DNA of 64,000 nucleotides from Pseudodesulfovibrio sp. zrk46 (GTDB taxonomy: Bacteria; Desulfobacterota; Desulfovibrionia; Desulfovibrionales; Desulfovibrionaceae): contig NZ_CP051216.1 of assembly GCF_012516435.1 (NCBI RefSeq), forward strand, positions 2,312,001-2,376,000, written 5' to 3'. The notes under the pieces are model-generated. The model saw only the letters and a list, made by a program, of their open reading frames with translations, ran no database searches and was not told where the DNA came from. Below, piece by piece: positions 25,011 to 34,189 of this stretch. A program made the translations under genes and the position numbers. The stretch's first letter is position 1; every line of letters begins with the position of its first letter.

Positions 25011-28000
25011 TCAACTCCATCGGATGAGTCGGCTTTCGCACTTGCAGACGAGTCCATGATGAACGGGAATAACCCTCACGCCGTAGCGAACAGGACCGGA
25101 TACATTCGGTGAGTATTCTGCCTTGAATTGCAGGATGGTGCCTTCGGTGTGCTTCAGTTTCATGGGGATGCTGTCCAGAACCTTTTCTTCGTCCGGGGTG
25201 GCGGCCACGAACTCGACGAGCAGTTCTTCTTCCTGAAGCTGGCCTTTATCGACTTTTGCGGTGACGGTCAGCTTGCTGCCGAGCTTGAATACATCGCCAA
25301 TGATGCCATCCACATGGACTTCCTTGATGGTAACCGTGGAAAAACGGCCCGGGATGCGCTTGCGCCATTCTCCGATTTCCTGAGACAGGACGTAGTTGTT
25401 TTTGGTGCGGCGGTTGGAGAGTTCTATGGCCGGGAGATACATGTCTTCAATGTAATCGTGAACCATTCGATGCGTGCCGTATTGCCTGAAGGCGGTCTTC
25501 ATGGATTCCTTCATGCGTGCGACCCATGCGTGGGGAATGCCATTCCCGTCGCGGTCGTAAAACTCGGGAACCACCTTGGTCTCCAATGTCTCATAGAGAT
25601 TGTCCGCGTCCACGATGTCCTGATTGACCTGGCTCTCATACACCAGCCCACTGCCCACGGCCCAGCCGTTCTTGCCGTCAAAGGCTTCATCCCACCAGCC
25701 GTCGAGGATGGAACAGTTGGGCACGCCGTTGACCGCAGCCTTCATGCCGCTGGTGCCGCTGGCTTCCATGAGCCGTGTCGGGTTGTTGAGCCAGACATCC
25801 GCACCGGATACAAGCAGGCGCGCCAGTCGTATGTCGAAGCTCTCCAGGAAGATGACTTTGCCAAGGAAGTCGTCCTGCTTGGCAAGGCGACAGATAAGAT
25901 TGATATATCCGGCACCAATGGTGTCGGCGGGGTGCGACTTGCCTGCGAAGATGATGTTTACCGGCCTGTCTGCGTGACACAGTATCTCCTTGATCCGTTG
26001 AAGATTGTGGAAGATCAGGGTGGGGCGTTTGTACGCCGTGCAGCGTCGGGCAAAGCACAGGGAGAGGTGGTCGGCGTGCAGGTTGTCGAGAAACGCATTG
26101 AGTCGGTTGGGCGGCTCGCCTTCGCGCTTCCACTGCTTCGTAATGGAGCGGCGCACTTCATCGTAGAGCCGATGCTTGAGCGCAACATGACTCTCCCAGA
26201 GGCGCCGGTCGTCGATGTTGTCCAGGCAATTCCAGTCTGTTTCGCCCAGCAGTTCATGATGGACGGCCGTGTTGCAGGTGGTCTCGATGTCGTGGCGGAT
26301 TCGTTCGTCGAGCCATGAGGTGACGTGCACCCCGTTGGTGACGTGTCCGACCGGCACTTCGCCCAGCAGGAAACCACGCCACAGGTCCATCCACATGCGC
26401 CGGGACACGTCGCCGTGCAGCTTGCTGACACCGTTTCTGATGCAGGAGAGTTGAAGGGCGAGTACGGTCATGTTCAAATGGTCGGCCTCTTCGGAGTAGA
26501 TGTGGCCGAGGTTCCACAAGGCGTCCCAAGGAACACCCATCTCTTCGGCGTAGCCGCGGAAGTAGTTCTCCACGAGATGCCTTTCAAAGCGTTCGTTACC
26601 CGCAGGGACAGGTGTGTGCATGGTGAAGACCGTGGACCCGCGCACGATCTCCTTGGCCGTGGCAAAGTCCACCCCGTCGATGAGCATGAGGTGACGAATG
26701 CGTTCGAACAGCAGGAAGGCGGAATGGCCTTCGTTGAGATGATAGATCGAGGGCTCGATATTCAGGGCCTTGAGCAGGCGCACGCCACCCACGCCCAGTA
26801 TTATTTCCTGTTCGATCCGGCCGGTTGAGGACGGTTCATACAACCGCGAGCAAATGTCTCTGTCAGTGCGGGAGTTCTCAACGATATCCGTATCAAGCAG
26901 GTAGAGCTTGGCCCGCCCGACATGCACTTCCCATATCTGGGCGAAGACCGTACGTCCCGGCAGGTCCACGGTGACGAGGATCTTCTCTGTCTCGTCGTTT
27001 TGCAGCGGGGTGATGGGCATGGTTGCGAAGTCGTTCTGGTGGTATTCCACAACCTGTTCGCCATTGCCGTTGATCTTTTGGTGGAAGTATCCCTGCTTGT
27101 ACAGCAGTGAGATGCCGACAAACGGCAGGTTCAGGTCACTGGCGGATTTGATGTGGTCGCCCGAGAGAAGACCGAGGCCACCAGAGTAGATGGGGATGGA
27201 TTCATGCAGGCCGAATTCCATGGAGAAATAGGAGACAGGGTTGTTCCATGTAATCCCTTTGATGTTGGCGTCAGCCTGTTTCGCCATATAGGCATCGAAG
27301 CGTTCGAGGACGCTGGAGACCCGTCCCATGAAATCGATATCGCCTGAAAGCTGATTGAGGCGGTCGCGGTCCATGGTGTCGAGGAAAAGGACAGGATTGT
27401 GTTCGGATTCCTTCCACTTTTCAGCGTCCATCCATTCAAACAATTCCTGCGTGTCACGGTGCCAAACCCACCAGAGGTTGTTGGCCAGTTCCCGGAGCCG
27501 GGCCAGTGCCTGGGGCAGTTCGGTGACGACCATGAATGAGCGCAGCCGTGGATGCGTCGTGTTGACGCCGGTGAAAGATATCTCCTTGCCGGGGGCAGCA
27601 GCCATGCGCTGTACTCCCGCTATGCGCTCAGTGCGGATGTCGGCAGCGTTTTTATAGGACTCGACGTAGCGAGGATAGAAGTGTTCCCACGTCGCTTCCT
27701 CGGCTATCTTTCTTGCCTCTGCACTGCGATGCGCGCGTTCCTTGTCAGACCATCTGGTGAACTCTCCAAGGAATCGCGTCAGGTTTTCACGTGCCTTGTC
27801 ATAGTTGTCTTCCAGCCGGTTGATGACCTTGACGCCGGCATGCCCGTCGGGATGCTTCTCCATGACCCACTGGCCGAAACCAGCGCGGTCGGCGGTGACG
27901 GTGGGGACTGCAAAGGCCGCGCTCTCCATGGGGGTGTATCCCCATGGCTCGTAAAAGGACGGGAACACCGTCAGGTCCATGCCTGCGAGGGCGTCGTAGT

Positions 28001-29249
28001 ATTCAAGGTTCAGGATGCCGTCACTGCCGTCCAGATACACGGGAATGAAGATGACGCAGCACCGCTTTTCAGGAGAATTGTCCAGTCTCTTTTCCCGGCA
28101 TTTGTTCACGATGGGATCCTGTTCGGCATTGAACAGCTGGTGGGTCGAAATCCCGGCAAATTTCTCGAGCGTTTTCTCTTCCTTCAGACGTCTTCGCGCT
28201 TCGTCACTGAAACCGGCGTAGCCGCATGAGACGAGCAGGAAGGTGACCACGGTAACGTCGTTGTCTGATGCGGCCAGTTGATCATTTACCTCGGCCATGC
28301 TGTCGATCAGCAGGTCGATGCCTTTGTTGTGAAATTCGTATCGTCCACTGGTCGCCACCAGCAGAGTCTTTTCAGGGTTGAGCTCGCGGTCAAGAAAGCG
28401 TTCGGCGAGATCAATGAGCGCTTTGCGTGCCGTTTCACGCGTCTTTGCCACCGCGCCCGGTTCTGCAAAGCCTTCGAGGTTGAAGCCGTTGACCGTGACC
28501 ACATCCGGATTGGTGCCGAGGAGGTTGGACGCTTCTCGGCGGGTGATGTTGGAGACCGTGGTGAAGCAGTCCGCTTCCCGGGCTGAAACGGATTCCATGG
28601 AGTGCTTGGCCGTGACCCCGAAGAGCTTGGCTTCCTGTGTCGGCTCGATTTCATCCAGCCTGTCGTAGATATCCACTCCGGAGCCGGACATGGCTCGCCC
28701 AAGCATGGTGGCATGGGTGGTCATGACCGTGGACACACCGGGAGCATGCTTCTTGAGATACAACACGCCAGCGCCACACATCCATTCATGGAAATGGGCG
28801 AAGACATCGGCCAACTCTTCGAGGTCGTCGTGCATCTCCTTGATGGACATGGCAGCCGCGGTGCTGAACAGGACCGGTTCGATGTAGTCCCAGCCTCCGG
28901 CCATGGAGTCTACGCCGAAATCGTTCCAGAGCTGAAAGAGGAGCTTGTCATGGGCCGGGATGGCATTCTGGAAACCGATAAGCCATGCCCACGGCTGGCC
29001 GGGGATGTCCCAGCGGCCCACTGCAGAATCGATCCCTTTGCTTTTCAGCCGTTCCAGAGTGGGGACGATCTCCTTTGGCGGATCGCACGGTTTGAAGCCG
29101 GGGTTGCGGTCGAGAAGCGGCCCGACTGCCACATATCGGCCGTCAAAGGTCTCCATGGCCTGTGCAGCTTTACTACTGATAACGGTGTGGATACCGCCCA
29201 CCTTGTTGCAGACTTCCCATGAAACTTCGAAGAGCCAGCTGGTTTCCAT
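25011..29249 (-). CDS. Fused glycogen synthase (GT3-like) and alpha-glucan phosphorylase (GT35)
   Basis: A 1412-residue protein with two opposite activities on one chain. The N-terminal half (about 1-560) begins LFEVSWEVCNKVGGIHTVI, the donor-binding start of eukaryote-like GT3 glycogen synthases, and has the late motif FPSFYEPWGYTPMESAAF. The second half (about 570-1412) starts with the DUF3417 entry domain of archaeal-type glucan phosphorylases (LANNLWWVWHRDTQELF) and carries the PLP region EASGTSGMKAAVNG. So one polypeptide could extend glucan from nucleotide-glucose and release glucose-1-phosphate. Last gene of the glycogen operon, 14 bases after the GH57 gene. Fusions of this kind are known in Desulfovibrio relatives, as I recall. 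Confidence 0.85.
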   Translation of the reverse strand: METSWLFEVSWEVCNKVGGIHTVISSKAAQAMETFDGRYVAVGPLLDRNPGFKPCDPPKEIVPTLERLKSKGIDSAVGRWDIPGQPWAWLIGFQNAIPAHDKLLFQLWNDFGVDSMAGGWDYIEPVLFSTAAAMSIKEMHDDLEELADVFAHFHEWMCGAGVLYLKKHAPGVSTVMTTHATMLGRAMSGSGVDIYDRLDEIEPTQEAKLFGVTAKHSMESVSAREADCFTTVSNITRREASNLLGTNPDVVTVNGFNLEGFAEPGAVAKTRETARKALIDLAERFLDRELNPEKTLLVATSGRYEFHNKGIDLLIDSMAEVNDQLAASDNDVTVVTFLLVSCGYAGFSDEARRRLKEEKTLEKFAGISTHQLFNAEQDPIVNKCREKRLDNSPEKRCCVIFIPVYLDGSDGILNLEYYDALAGMDLTVFPSFYEPWGYTPMESAAFAVPTVTADRAGFGQWVMEKHPDGHAGVKVINRLEDNYDKARENLTRFLGEFTRWSDKERAHRSAEARKIAEEATWEHFYPRYVESYKNAADIRTERIAGVQRMAAAPGKEISFTGVNTTHPRLRSFMVVTELPQALARLRELANNLWWVWHRDTQELFEWMDAEKWKESEHNPVLFLDTMDRDRLNQLSGDIDFMGRVSSVLERFDAYMAKQADANIKGITWNNPVSYFSMEFGLHESIPIYSGGLGLLSGDHIKSASDLNLPFVGISLLYKQGYFHQKINGNGEQVVEYHQNDFATMPITPLQNDETEKILVTVDLPGRTVFAQIWEVHVGRAKLYLLDTDIVENSRTDRDICSRLYEPSSTGRIEQEIILGVGGVRLLKALNIEPSIYHLNEGHSAFLLFERIRHLMLIDGVDFATAKEIVRGSTVFTMHTPVPAGNERFERHLVENYFRGYAEEMGVPWDALWNLGHIYSEEADHLNMTVLALQLSCIRNGVSKLHGDVSRRMWMDLWRGFLLGEVPVGHVTNGVHVTSWLDERIRHDIETTCNTAVHHELLGETDWNCLDNIDDRRLWESHVALKHRLYDEVRRSITKQWKREGEPPNRLNAFLDNLHADHLSLCFARRCTAYKRPTLIFHNLQRIKEILCHADRPVNIIFAGKSHPADTIGAGYINLICRLAKQDDFLGKVIFLESFDIRLARLLVSGADVWLNNPTRLMEASGTSGMKAAVNGVPNCSILDGWWDEAFDGKNGWAVGSGLVYESQVNQDIVDADNLYETLETKVVPEFYDRDGNGIPHAWVARMKESMKTAFRQYGTHRMVHDYIEDMYLPAIELSNRRTKNNYVLSQEIGEWRKRIPGRFSTVTIKEVHVDGIIGDVFKLGSKLTVTAKVDKGQLQEEELLVEFVAATPDEEKVLDSIPMKLKHTEGTILQFKAEYSPNVSGPVRYGVRVIPVHHGLVCKCESRLIRWS

Positions 29250-29263
29250 TTCAAATCTCCTGT

Positions 29264-30463
29264 TTAGGATGTGGTCCGTTCGTAGCCGACCCTGAGGGCC
29301 AGATCATTGAGGGCGTTCATGTATGTGATGAACGCCTGATGCGGGGTGTCGTAGGGATTGAAATACTTGTGAACATCGCCGTCGGAAAACCACTTGGTAC
29401 ACATGTAGTAGAAGTGGTCGCTCGTGAGCATTTCCCGCCATGTGGCGATAATGTCGTCATCTTGAGAGTCGAGGATCCGCTTTTCAAGGGCGTAGGCCAA
29501 CTCCGCCGCCTGATCCTGCATGGGGTTGCCGAGCCAGGCTGTTACGTCACGTTCAAGGTCTGCCCAGGAGGTGAAGAAAGGTACGTCGAGTTGGGCAAGC
29601 GGGTCGAGTCGGCCAGCAGCCTCTGCCGGGGTTTCAAAGGCGAAATCGTGGTGCGAGAGAATGGACCGGGGCAGGCTGCGGAAGAAATTGAAGATACCGG
29701 TGTCTTCCCACTGATGCTCGCCGATGGTCTCGTAGTCCATGAACAGGTTGACCACCTCTCCGCTTCCGGCAATGGCGTGTACCCAGTCGGCGAATTTGTC
29801 CGTGGTTACGGGCCATTCATCCCATTGTTGATTCGAGAAGCGAAACGCCACGTCATCCGAGAGGCGGTAGTTCTTGAGCAGCGCCTTGAGCTTTGAGCAA
29901 CCCGCGGGTTGGTACACGAAGTTGGGGGAGCGCCAGCCGAGCACCTGATCCGCGCCTTCGGCCAAAACGACCTTGTAACCCATCTTCTCGATCTCAAGGG
30001 CGAGGTCGTTGTTGTAGATGAGTTCCGTGTTGCGGAAGGTTACGGGTTTGGAGCCGAAGAACTCTTCGAGGATTTTTCCGTGCATCTTCACCTGACGACG
30101 GAACTCTTCCTTGGAGAAGAGGAAGGCAAGGGAGTGATAGTGTGTCTCACCGATGAACTCCACACAGCCCGTGTCTGCGAGGTCTCGGAATGAGTCGAGA
30201 ACTTCGGGGCAGAACTCCTGAAATTGCTCCATGGCGACACCGGTGATGGCGTAGGAGATGCGGAAGGCGCCTTTGAATTCATTGATCAGGTCGAGCATCA
30301 TCCTGTTGGCAGGGAGATAGCACTTCTGCGCCACTTTAAGCAGGATGTCGCGGTTGGCTGCTTCATCCCGGTAGTGGTGTCTTCTTCCCATGTCGAAGAA
30401 CGTGTACCCCTGATCGAGGCGCATGGGCTGATGCACCTGAAAATAGAAGCAGACGGAGATCAT
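29264..30463 (-). CDS. Glycoside hydrolase family 57 (alpha-amylase type)
   Basis: A 399-residue cytosolic GH57 enzyme. Family landmarks: the N-terminal VCFYFQVHQPMRL, GETHYHSLAFLF, the nucleophile Glu in FRNTELIYNN (about residue 145) and the acid/base Asp in LFMDYETIGEHQ (about residue 244). GH57 members of this length act as alpha-amylases on internal glucan. Its start overlaps the stop of the GT4 gene by four bases, so it belongs to the glycogen operon. Branching activity is a less likely alternative. Confidence 0.85.
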   Translation of the reverse strand: MISVCFYFQVHQPMRLDQGYTFFDMGRRHHYRDEAANRDILLKVAQKCYLPANRMMLDLINEFKGAFRISYAITGVAMEQFQEFCPEVLDSFRDLADTGCVEFIGETHYHSLAFLFSKEEFRRQVKMHGKILEEFFGSKPVTFRNTELIYNNDLALEIEKMGYKVVLAEGADQVLGWRSPNFVYQPAGCSKLKALLKNYRLSDDVAFRFSNQQWDEWPVTTDKFADWVHAIAGSGEVVNLFMDYETIGEHQWEDTGIFNFFRSLPRSILSHHDFAFETPAEAAGRLDPLAQLDVPFFTSWADLERDVTAWLGNPMQDQAAELAYALEKRILDSQDDDIIATWREMLTSDHFYYMCTKWFSDGDVHKYFNPYDTPHQAFITYMNALNDLALRVGYERTTS

Positions 30464-31746
30464 GCCGCACCTCCCATGAGCTGGTTATATACGTGGAGAA
30501 CGTGTTCGGCGGCGTGCTCCCATTGCACCTTTTTCAGCGTATGGCGGCCGCTGAGCTTGAGCATGGCGGCCCGGTCATCGTTATCGAGAATATCCAGTAT
30601 TTCATGTGCGAGGCGATCCACGTCCCAGAAGTCGATCTTGACTGCGTTCTCCATTATCTCGGCAACGCCGGACTGCTTGGATACGATGGACGGCACGTCG
30701 TAGACCATGGCCTCGAGTGGCGTGATGCCAAACGGCTCGGTGACACTGGGCATGACGTAGAGGTCGCTCATGGCATATATGCGCTCAACGTCCATGCCGC
30801 GCACAAAGCCAAGGAAATGGAACTTGTCGGCAATACGCAACTCGGCCATTCGTTCCACCATTCTGGGGAACATGTCTCCGGAACCCGCCATGGCGAACCT
30901 GATATTAGGGCTCTTTTCCAGCACTTTGGCAGCGGCCTCTATGAAATAGTCGGGCCCTTTCTGGAATGTGATCCGTCCCAGAAAGAGAACCAGCTTTTCC
31001 TTGAAGGGCTTCTCGATGCGCATCTGCTTCAGGCGGCGCTCTTTGGACACCGCGTTGTGCACCACCGTGATCTTGGATGGATCGATGGAATATCGCCTGA
31101 CGATGGTGTCCTTGGTGAAGTGACTCACGGCGATGATACGGTCCGCGGCCTCAAACCCGGCCCGCTCGATGTCGTACACCCGCTGGTTGACGTGTTCGCC
31201 GCTTCGGTCGAATTCAAGGGCATGGGCGTGGACCACCAGAGGCTTGCCCGACGCACGTTTGGCCTCAATCCCGGCCGGGGCGGTCATCCAGTCGTGGGCG
31301 TGGATCACGTCGAACTTCTCGTGCCGCGCCATGTGTCCGGCAACAAGGCTGTATCGGACGATCTCGGCCATGAGGTTGTCGCCGTAGCCGCCAGCAAAGT
31401 CATTGTCCAACTGGCCCAGAATATCTTCGGCTGAAATCAGCTCATTGCGCTCGAGAAGATGGATGTATTCCTTCTCAGTGAGATAGGGGCGCAAAGGAGA
31501 CAGTACCTCCAGAACCGAGACGCGCTCCTGCAGTTCAAGGATTTCCCTGATGCCGACACTTGCACGGACACGATTGGCGCCTAGAAGGCTCAAGTGTCCT
31601 GCCTCTTCATTGGAGTCGAGTCGGGGAAGTACGAACAGTATGTCGGTCCCGTGGTGTGCCAGCCCCTTTGTCAGGCCAAGACAGGCCGTACCGAGGCCAC
31701 CGGATATGTATGGAGGGAATTCCCATCCGAACATGAGTACCCGCAT
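30460..31746 (-). CDS. Glycosyltransferase family 4 (glycogen-operon type)
   Basis: A 428-residue GT-B enzyme starting MRVLMFGWEFPPYISGGLGTA at 31746; the longer open frame is not used. The acceptor-side Gly-rich motif (SGGLGTACLGL), the hinge FLGRITFQKGPDYFIEAA and the donor-binding end SVTEPFGITPLEAM with its Glu pair are all present. It probably transfers glucose from a nucleotide sugar to a glucan or primer, in support of the synthase/phosphorylase fusion. It lies two bases after the debranching-enzyme gene. Confidence 0.8.
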   Translation of the reverse strand: MRVLMFGWEFPPYISGGLGTACLGLTKGLAHHGTDILFVLPRLDSNEEAGHLSLLGANRVRASVGIREILELQERVSVLEVLSPLRPYLTEKEYIHLLERNELISAEDILGQLDNDFAGGYGDNLMAEIVRYSLVAGHMARHEKFDVIHAHDWMTAPAGIEAKRASGKPLVVHAHALEFDRSGEHVNQRVYDIERAGFEAADRIIAVSHFTKDTIVRRYSIDPSKITVVHNAVSKERRLKQMRIEKPFKEKLVLFLGRITFQKGPDYFIEAAAKVLEKSPNIRFAMAGSGDMFPRMVERMAELRIADKFHFLGFVRGMDVERIYAMSDLYVMPSVTEPFGITPLEAMVYDVPSIVSKQSGVAEIMENAVKIDFWDVDRLAHEILDILDNDDRAAMLKLSGRHTLKKVQWEHAAEHVLHVYNQLMGGAA

Positions 31747-31748
31747 GG

Positions 31749-33704
31749 TTATTTGCCCCCCAGAATCTTGTTCAGGCGAATCGCTTCGGCAACGCTCCAT
31801 GCCTGTGCGATGGTCCCCTTGGGGAGATGCGGATGATTGCCGGTATACAACTCGGGAACGGATGCAATGCCGAACTCTTCCGGGAACGACCGCAGGATAG
31901 GCTTGAAGTATTTGCACAGGAAGGCCTTGGTGCCGCTCTTGTCCTCAGCCTGTCGGAGCAATGCCTCGCCGAAGTGTCCGGCCAGCCATGGCCAGACCAT
32001 GCCCTGATGGTACGCCGAATCGCGCTCGTCGGAATCCCCTCGATAGAATGGTGAGTAGAGTGGGCTCCTCGGGGAGAGCGTGCGCAGGCCATAAGGCGTC
32101 AACAGATGAGATTGGATCGTACTGATGACCGCCCGCATCTGCTCGATATTCAGCATGGTGTGCGGCATGGACACAGCAAAGATCTGATTCGGTCTGATGC
32201 TGTGATCCTGACCGTGGCCGTTGACCACGTCGCTCAGGCAGTTGTCCTTTTGGTTCCAGAACTGGTCGATGAAATTGCCAGCCAATGTGTCGGCAGCGTG
32301 CCGGGCACGGGGGTAAAGCTCGTCCTTTTCGGGTAGTAACTCCATGAGGAAGCAGAGGGCGTTATACCACATGGCGTTGATTTCCACCGCTGCCCCGTGT
32401 CTGGGAGTGACGGGCCCGCCGTACGCCTGCGCATCCATCCATGTGAGCTGGGTGTGCTCGTTTCCGGCATAGAGAAGGCCGTTTTCACCAATGCCGCAGA
32501 GCGGAACGCGTCCATCGAGGTGCGCCGTGACAATGCTCCTAAGGGCCGGGAGGATGTGATCCAATACGAATTGCTTGCTCCCCTTGGCTTTCAGGTATTC
32601 CTGCACCGCCCAGAAAAACCACAGAGAGGCATCCACGGAGTTGTAGGCCAGGTGGTCTGAGCGTTGGTCGAGATAGTTGGGGAGAAGGCCGTCTCTTTCG
32701 AGCTTGGCATAGGCTGCAAGGACCTCCTCACCGAACTCCCGTCGTCCTGCATGAAAGGTCAGACCGGGAAGGGCGATCATGGTGTCCCGCCCCCATTCGC
32801 CGAACCAGTGGTATCCTGCCACCACAGAGGCGAAATCCGAAGCGTTTCGGATGAGGAACTGGTCCGAGAAATATTTGAGCCAACGGACACTCTTGCTTCT
32901 GTCCTTGCAGGCTGCGAATGCTTCTTCGCGTCGTTCCACTTCCTTCTTTCTCAGCCGTTCAAGGTTGCCGAGAGGTTCGGTGGAAGCAGCGAAGATAATG
33001 GGCTTGCCCTTTCTGAGTGTCGTCTCAAACATGCCGGGGCAGAACAGGTCTTCCTGATAGTCAAAGCCCCTGTCTCGCTCCATGAGGTGCTCCACGTTCA
33101 GGGACCACTTGGGGCCGGGGAAAAACTCCGAGTTTCTGTTGGTGGCCATGTAGAGTGGGGGCATGCCCTCGTACGGCTGGATTTTTCGTCCGTTCTTCTC
33201 CGGATACGACTTGGGACGAAGGAACATGTTCTCCCGGGTCAGGGTGTGGATGTCCCGATAGGCCAGTAAGGGGCGGATACGGAGGAGGGGTTTTACTTTG
33301 CCTTCCAAAAGCTCATAGCAAAGCAGGGTGGTGTTCTTGCCGCGTACCATCATCATGGACTTGCGGATGACTGCGTCACCTATCCGATATGTAATGGACG
33401 GATACAGGCCTTGCTCAAACTCCTCCACAAACTGATGACCTGTGGGGTGGTAAACCCCCGGATACTTGTTGGTGGAAAGGTTGAATTCGAGGTCTTCATG
33501 AACCAGCGACGCTTCCACTTTCGAAAGCAGTACGAATTTGCCTCGCGGTTCCTTGAGGGAAGCGATGAGAAGTCCATGGTACTTTCGCGTGTGGCAGTTG
33601 ATGACCGTGCTTGATGCATAGCCACCTATGCCGTTGGTATCGAGCCATTCTCTTCGAGTTGCCGTCTCGGTGTTGACGCACTCTTCCCTAGGAATATGAA
33701 TCAT
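31749..33704 (-). CDS. Amylo-alpha-1,6-glucosidase (glycogen debranching enzyme)
   Basis: A 651-residue debranching enzyme of the archaeal/bacterial GDE type. The N-terminal substrate-binding domain reads REWLDTNGIGGYASSTV and HTRKYHGLLIASL. The C-terminal (alpha/alpha)6 barrel includes WFGEWGRDTMIALPGL (catalytic Asp region), QRSDHLAYNSVDASLWFFWAVQEY and WPWLAGHFGEALL. It removes alpha-1,6 branches left by the phosphorylase. First gene of the minus-strand glycogen operon, so transcription should start upstream of 33704. Confidence 0.85.
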   Translation of the reverse strand: MIHIPREECVNTETATRREWLDTNGIGGYASSTVINCHTRKYHGLLIASLKEPRGKFVLLSKVEASLVHEDLEFNLSTNKYPGVYHPTGHQFVEEFEQGLYPSITYRIGDAVIRKSMMMVRGKNTTLLCYELLEGKVKPLLRIRPLLAYRDIHTLTRENMFLRPKSYPEKNGRKIQPYEGMPPLYMATNRNSEFFPGPKWSLNVEHLMERDRGFDYQEDLFCPGMFETTLRKGKPIIFAASTEPLGNLERLRKKEVERREEAFAACKDRSKSVRWLKYFSDQFLIRNASDFASVVAGYHWFGEWGRDTMIALPGLTFHAGRREFGEEVLAAYAKLERDGLLPNYLDQRSDHLAYNSVDASLWFFWAVQEYLKAKGSKQFVLDHILPALRSIVTAHLDGRVPLCGIGENGLLYAGNEHTQLTWMDAQAYGGPVTPRHGAAVEINAMWYNALCFLMELLPEKDELYPRARHAADTLAGNFIDQFWNQKDNCLSDVVNGHGQDHSIRPNQIFAVSMPHTMLNIEQMRAVISTIQSHLLTPYGLRTLSPRSPLYSPFYRGDSDERDSAYHQGMVWPWLAGHFGEALLRQAEDKSGTKAFLCKYFKPILRSFPEEFGIASVPELYTGNHPHLPKGTIAQAWSVAEAIRLNKILGGK

Positions 33705-33785
33705 GATTCACCACCATTTAGAGTAAGAAAACAACGTAGAAATGCGCAAGAGAAAGGAATTCTCTATGATTGCTATAGAAAGGAA

Positions 33786-33825
33786 AACATCCCCTATTGC
33801 AAGTGAAAAGTGCAACGGGGATGTT
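33786..33825. promoter_or_regulatory. Hairpin in the leader region of the glycogen operon
   Basis: AACATCCCC-TA-TTGCA (33786-33801) pairs with TGCAA-C-GGGGATGTT (33811-33825) around a 9-base loop. It lies 80 to 120 bases upstream of the debranching-enzyme start and might be a 5' leader element or an operator. The rest of the 33705-34189 interval is A+T-rich and holds only this hairpin, a terminator and a tRNA fragment. Confidence 0.4.
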
Positions 33826-34027
33826 ATAATTTTGCGACGGTTCGATTTGGGGAAAATTCTCGGCTTAGAAGAGGGAAAGGCAAGGTGTTATAATACAGAG
33901 TACTTTTAGCATGGTATGCACAGAATTGTTGTCGAGGATGCTATCCATATTCGACAATTTGTAGGGCCAAAATAAACCTGACAATTGCCCCACCCAACGT
34001 GACCAAGAGTAATGAAAACAACAAAAA

Positions 34028-34054
34028 AAGGGTCTAGCTTTACACTAGACCCTT
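34028..34054 (-). terminator. Terminator beside the outer tRNA-Thr fragment
   Basis: AAGGGTCTAG (34028-34037) and CTAGACCCTT (34045-34054), preceded on the plus strand by seven A, so U-rich on the minus transcript. It terminates the ABC operon at 34190-37648. Flanks and first half are nearly identical to the terminator behind the intact tRNA-Thr (46941-46967). Confidence 0.75.
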
Positions 34055-34063
34055 GATTTCGTT

Positions 34064-34093
34064 TGGAGCCGGAAATCGGAGTTGAAGCGACGA
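34064..34093 (-). repeat. tRNA-Thr 3'-end fragment (candidate attachment-site scar)
   Basis: Thirty bases match the 3' end (including CCA) of the intact tRNA-Thr gene at 46976 with one mismatch (34087), after which similarity stops. The neighbouring terminator is also shared, so the duplicated block is roughly 70 bases. It marks the outer border of the accessory region. Confidence 0.7.
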
Positions 34094-34189
34094 ACCGCTG
34101 AGCTGTCCTGCAAAACGGGTTTCGTTTGTACGTTGGGGGGAAGGGGCATACTGCCCATCCCAATTCTCAATAATGTATTGTTTTGATTG

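Noticed and set aside
33906-34163. A small minus-strand open frame in the 33.7-34.2 kb spacer
   Set aside because: It runs through a terminator hairpin and the tRNA-Thr fragment, has no ribosome binding site and no recognisable protein features.
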